From positions 1,116,001 through 1,180,000 of the forward strand of contig NC_088714.1 of NCBI RefSeq assembly GCF_963576615.1: DNA of 64,000 nucleotides. Direction: 5' to 3'. Below the pieces are notes generated by a model. That model searched no databases. It saw only the letters and a list, made by a program, of their open reading frames with translations, and was not told where the DNA came from. Source of the DNA: Watersipora subatra (taxonomy: Eukaryota; Bryozoa; Gymnolaemata; Cheilostomatida; Watersiporidae). Every line of letters begins with the position of its first letter. The stretch's first letter is position 1. The position numbers and the translations under genes are program-made. This document shows positions 61,096 to 64,000 of the stretch, piece by piece.

Positions 61096-61599
61096 AAAGA
61101 ATATATTATATAACAGTTTCTTTTTATCTTGCCTGCAAATAGAGGCGTTGTTGTTTTCTTAGATCTATATATAAAATAAAGATTTCTCTCTCTCTCTCAA
61201 AAGAATATAACTTATCTACTAGCAAATCGCCAGCGGCAAATGACGCACCGGTCTTTGATAGTGAAATGTTTATTCAGTTTAGACCATAGAGTTATCTCCC
61301 CCTAGAGTGATAACTACACGAGTGTTTCCGGTGCCAACAAGGAGCGTTTAGGCCACGCCTCTTTTTTGTGCTAGTCAGTCGTAGTGATTGACTAGATAAT
61401 AACATCAGCCATGAGAAGGGTTAAACAAGGATCATGAATTTTCAGTTGAGATAGTAATTAATGCTCATATTAAAGAAAAGATGATTATAGTTTATTACTC
61501 TAATATATGCTTATTATTTAAAGCAATTCAATACCTACCAGGGATTGCTAAACATATTATGGAAATGTTTACTTTTTCATTTCCATAAACATAAATATT

Positions 61600-61930
61600 T
61601 CCATAATTTTAGGGAAATGGATATGGACATTTTATTTTACAAGTATGGAAATGGTATGAAAATGGAAATAATATGGAAATGAATTATGGAAATGCTATGG
61701 AAATGGAAATAATATGGAAATGAATTATGGAACTTTTATGGAAATGGAAATAATATGGAAATGGAAATACTATGGAAATGAAGTAGGGAAATGGAATTAA
61801 TATGGAAATGAATTATGGAAATGGAAATAATATGGAAATGGAAATAATATGGAAATGGAATTAATATGGAAATGAATTATGGAACTTTTATGGAAATGGA
61901 AATAATATGGAAATGAATTATGAAAATGGA
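61600..61930. repeat. GGAAATG-rich irregular tandem repeat
   Basis: Repeated ATGGAAATGGAAATAATATG and ATGAATTATGGAAATG modules of varying length. The reverse strand gives a false open frame of histidine/phenylalanine repeats. Confidence 0.88.
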
Positions 61931-62512
61931 AATTGTGACATACACGCAATCCCTGATACCTACATGACTTGCCAAGGCACTGAATAGATAGTGAGTGAAA
62001 GTGAAGGTAATGCAAGCAGTTACTCATAGATAACATATATAGTCATACTGGGGTTGTATTACATTGGTGTGATGGAAAGCTAATCAACTGCCATCAACTA
62101 TGAGCTGTACTAACCGGTGTTGCCCGAGTAATAAAAAAGTATTTGGACAGAAAATTTATTTTTATATAACATTTACTATTCTAAATTTTAAACTTCATAT
62201 CATGAGAAAATATTTTTAAGCAGTTTAAATGAATTAAGAGGAAAAAGAAAACAACTCTAAAGGTTTGCAAGCTTTTTCAAACTACAACTTTTAAATTTCA
62301 TATCATGAAAGGAGTGTTTTGTTGAAATAAATTAGGAAAAAAAATAAAACTGTAAATGTGTTTAAATGTAAAATAATTAGCAAGTAATGGCTAAATATAA
62401 CCTGTTTAGCTATGATTACAATGAAAAATTATTTAATAAATAAGGTAATAAAAAAGTCTATTTTATTTTTATATAATTATAGTTAGTAGAATTAAGTATA
62501 ATTTATTTTTAT

Positions 62513-63587
62513 TTAACCCACTCAGGACTGTTCCCGAATACCTCGGGAAGAGTTGTGCTCTCCAGGGCCCATTCCCGAAGTACTCGGGTTAAACTTTGAT
62601 TTGCTCTATTGCTTAGCTGTTTAGGTACATCGGTTTTATTCATTCACCAAACGAAGTTTAAGAGTCTGGGCATCATTTTGATACCAAATATGTGATTGGA
62701 CAAGAAAGTTTTAACTAACAAATTATGTGATAGATATCAACTGTTTTGGAAATTTGATGATCGCCATATTGGAAAAGGTTTATCCGAACGATGGCAAAAT
62801 TTTTAAGTGAATTAGATGCGGTAATCAGCTCAGGAGAAGAAAATAGCAACAAAAGTAATGTTCAAGAAGAAAATGAGAATTTTCTGATGTAAGAAGGTAA
62901 GTTTTATGTGGCTATTTATAGAATTTTACCGAAAAAAAACGATAAAAAGCCGAAATTTTTCTTGTGAATTTCTAACAAACTTTATTCCAATAGTGTAAGA
63001 TATGGATTTTTTTCATGATACACATGATTATAACATTTTCAATCCAATAAAATTTAGATCTTTTTGCAGCACGAACTCATCACTCTATTACCCCATAATA
63101 AACAATAGTTTTATGATTTCCTTGTAGAACTACAAAATAATAAAAATTTCTTATTTCATTTATATCCAATTGTTCAACCCACAATTAGTCAAGCATATAG
63201 TTCTCAACCTCAACATCTACTATAAACTAGCCTCAACCACTAAACTCTAATATTGGTCGATAGGGGACACTTACCACAGTAATCATCTTCATGACTTTTT
63301 GTGTTTATATTTACAGTATCAAAAAATATTTGCAATTTGTATTACCAATTGTTAGCTGCAGTAGACTACTTATTTTCAATTTTTTATTAGGTATTTACCC
63401 TGAAAAACTACTAAAGCACAATTTTTTCTAGGCTGTACAAGAAGTTTGAAAGCAAATAGGTTGCTTACTACCGATCATATTTGCTACATGTAGGTGAAGA
63501 CAGTCAAGGGCTTGTGAGTGATGATGCCATTGTTGATGAGCCTAGGGCTTCAACACCAATATCTGATGAATACTGCATCAACTAACT
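62513..63587 (+). other. Possible piggyBac-like element start with a small two-part acidic reading frame
   Basis: TTAACCC at 62513 would fit a piggyBac end with its TTAA target, and GGGTTAA follows at 62587-62593. An ATG at 62791 reads MAKFLSELDAVISSGEENSN and stops at 62892. After an AG acceptor-like site at 63493, a second frame reads EDSQGLVSDDAIVDEPRAST and ends ISDEYCIN before a stop at 63585. The phases of the two parts do not join cleanly. It could be the acidic N-terminus of a transposase or an unknown small gene. No transposase core is visible before the window ends. Confidence 0.25.
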
Positions 63588-64000
63588 TATAATGGCAGCA
63601 AATATGCATGTGTAGTTGGCATCAAATAACTCTCACCGTGTCATAATTTTTTAATGAACACACCCTTATTATACATGTATATATTGTTTCGTTTTCATGC
63701 ATATTCATTTTTACTGTATTTTTTACAATATATTTTACTGTATTTTTACACCTATTTTTTTTGCTAGTAATTGATTGTCTGTTAGCTGGTAACTTGAGTA
63801 TTTTTTATGCATAATATATTCATAATAACCTCTGCAATGCATTTCAATATAAATTAACAAATTGTTTGATTATATAATTGATAAAACTGTCAGTGACGTA
63901 GTGTTGGTTAAAAGCTAGTAACACCTGTTCTATTGCTCGGAATTGAGAAATCTTTTTTTTTATTTGCTGCTGATAAAGTTTGCTATCAATCTAACATAGG
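63588..64000. other. AT-rich right edge, nothing recognised
   Basis: Very AT-rich sequence with poly-T runs. No exon, repeat array or inverted end was identified. Confidence 0.5.

Overview
This window is eukaryotic: an AT-rich stretch of an invertebrate animal genome. The genes are split into short coding exons with GT/AG introns. Most intron length is made of minisatellites, small DNA transposons and tRNA-derived SINEs. The protein families are animal-wide and the repeat content looks spiralian or mollusc-like, but I cannot fix the phylum from the sequence alone. No bacterial, plasmid or viral genes were seen.

Four genes can be read by joining exons whose phases agree. (1) The 3' end of BRF1, the 90 kDa TFIIIB subunit, on + from 4176 to 9108; its upstream exons lie outside the window, before a 3.8-kb 15-bp satellite array. 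(2) ORC3, origin recognition complex subunit 3, on +, with 15 coding exons from 15238 to 40823; only the tiny exon carrying the start codon is unresolved. (3) A complete nine-exon gene for a secreted protein with three CUB-like modules, on + from 43401 to 52278, with a TATA box at 43328. (4) A complete eight-exon SPATA17 (IQ-motif protein), on -, from 60402 down to 53763. The last two genes converge tail to tail. The final 3.5 kb holds repeats and a weak piggyBac-like candidate.

The introns contain more than twenty minisatellites, with units of 14, 15, 17, 22, 25, 27, 28, 32, 33, 36, 39, 41, 42, 51, 59 and 60 bp. Several start exactly at a gene boundary. A 51-bp ORC3 array repeats a 3' splice site plus the first exon bases four times. 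A 51-bp BRF1 array ends in the acceptor of the last exon. A 39-bp ORC3 array runs into an acceptor. A 36-bp array repeats the ORC3 stop-codon region. Four different terminal-inverted-repeat elements sit inside such arrays, each flanked by a TA duplication and splitting the array in two. An inverted 32-bp array in the CUB gene could fold into two arms of about 500 bp.

The genes do not form a pathway. BRF1 (RNA polymerase III initiation) and ORC3 (DNA replication licensing) are neighbouring housekeeping genes on the same strand. The CUB gene looks tissue-specific because it has a TATA box and a signal peptide. SPATA17 is a cilium/sperm-associated calmodulin-binding protein.
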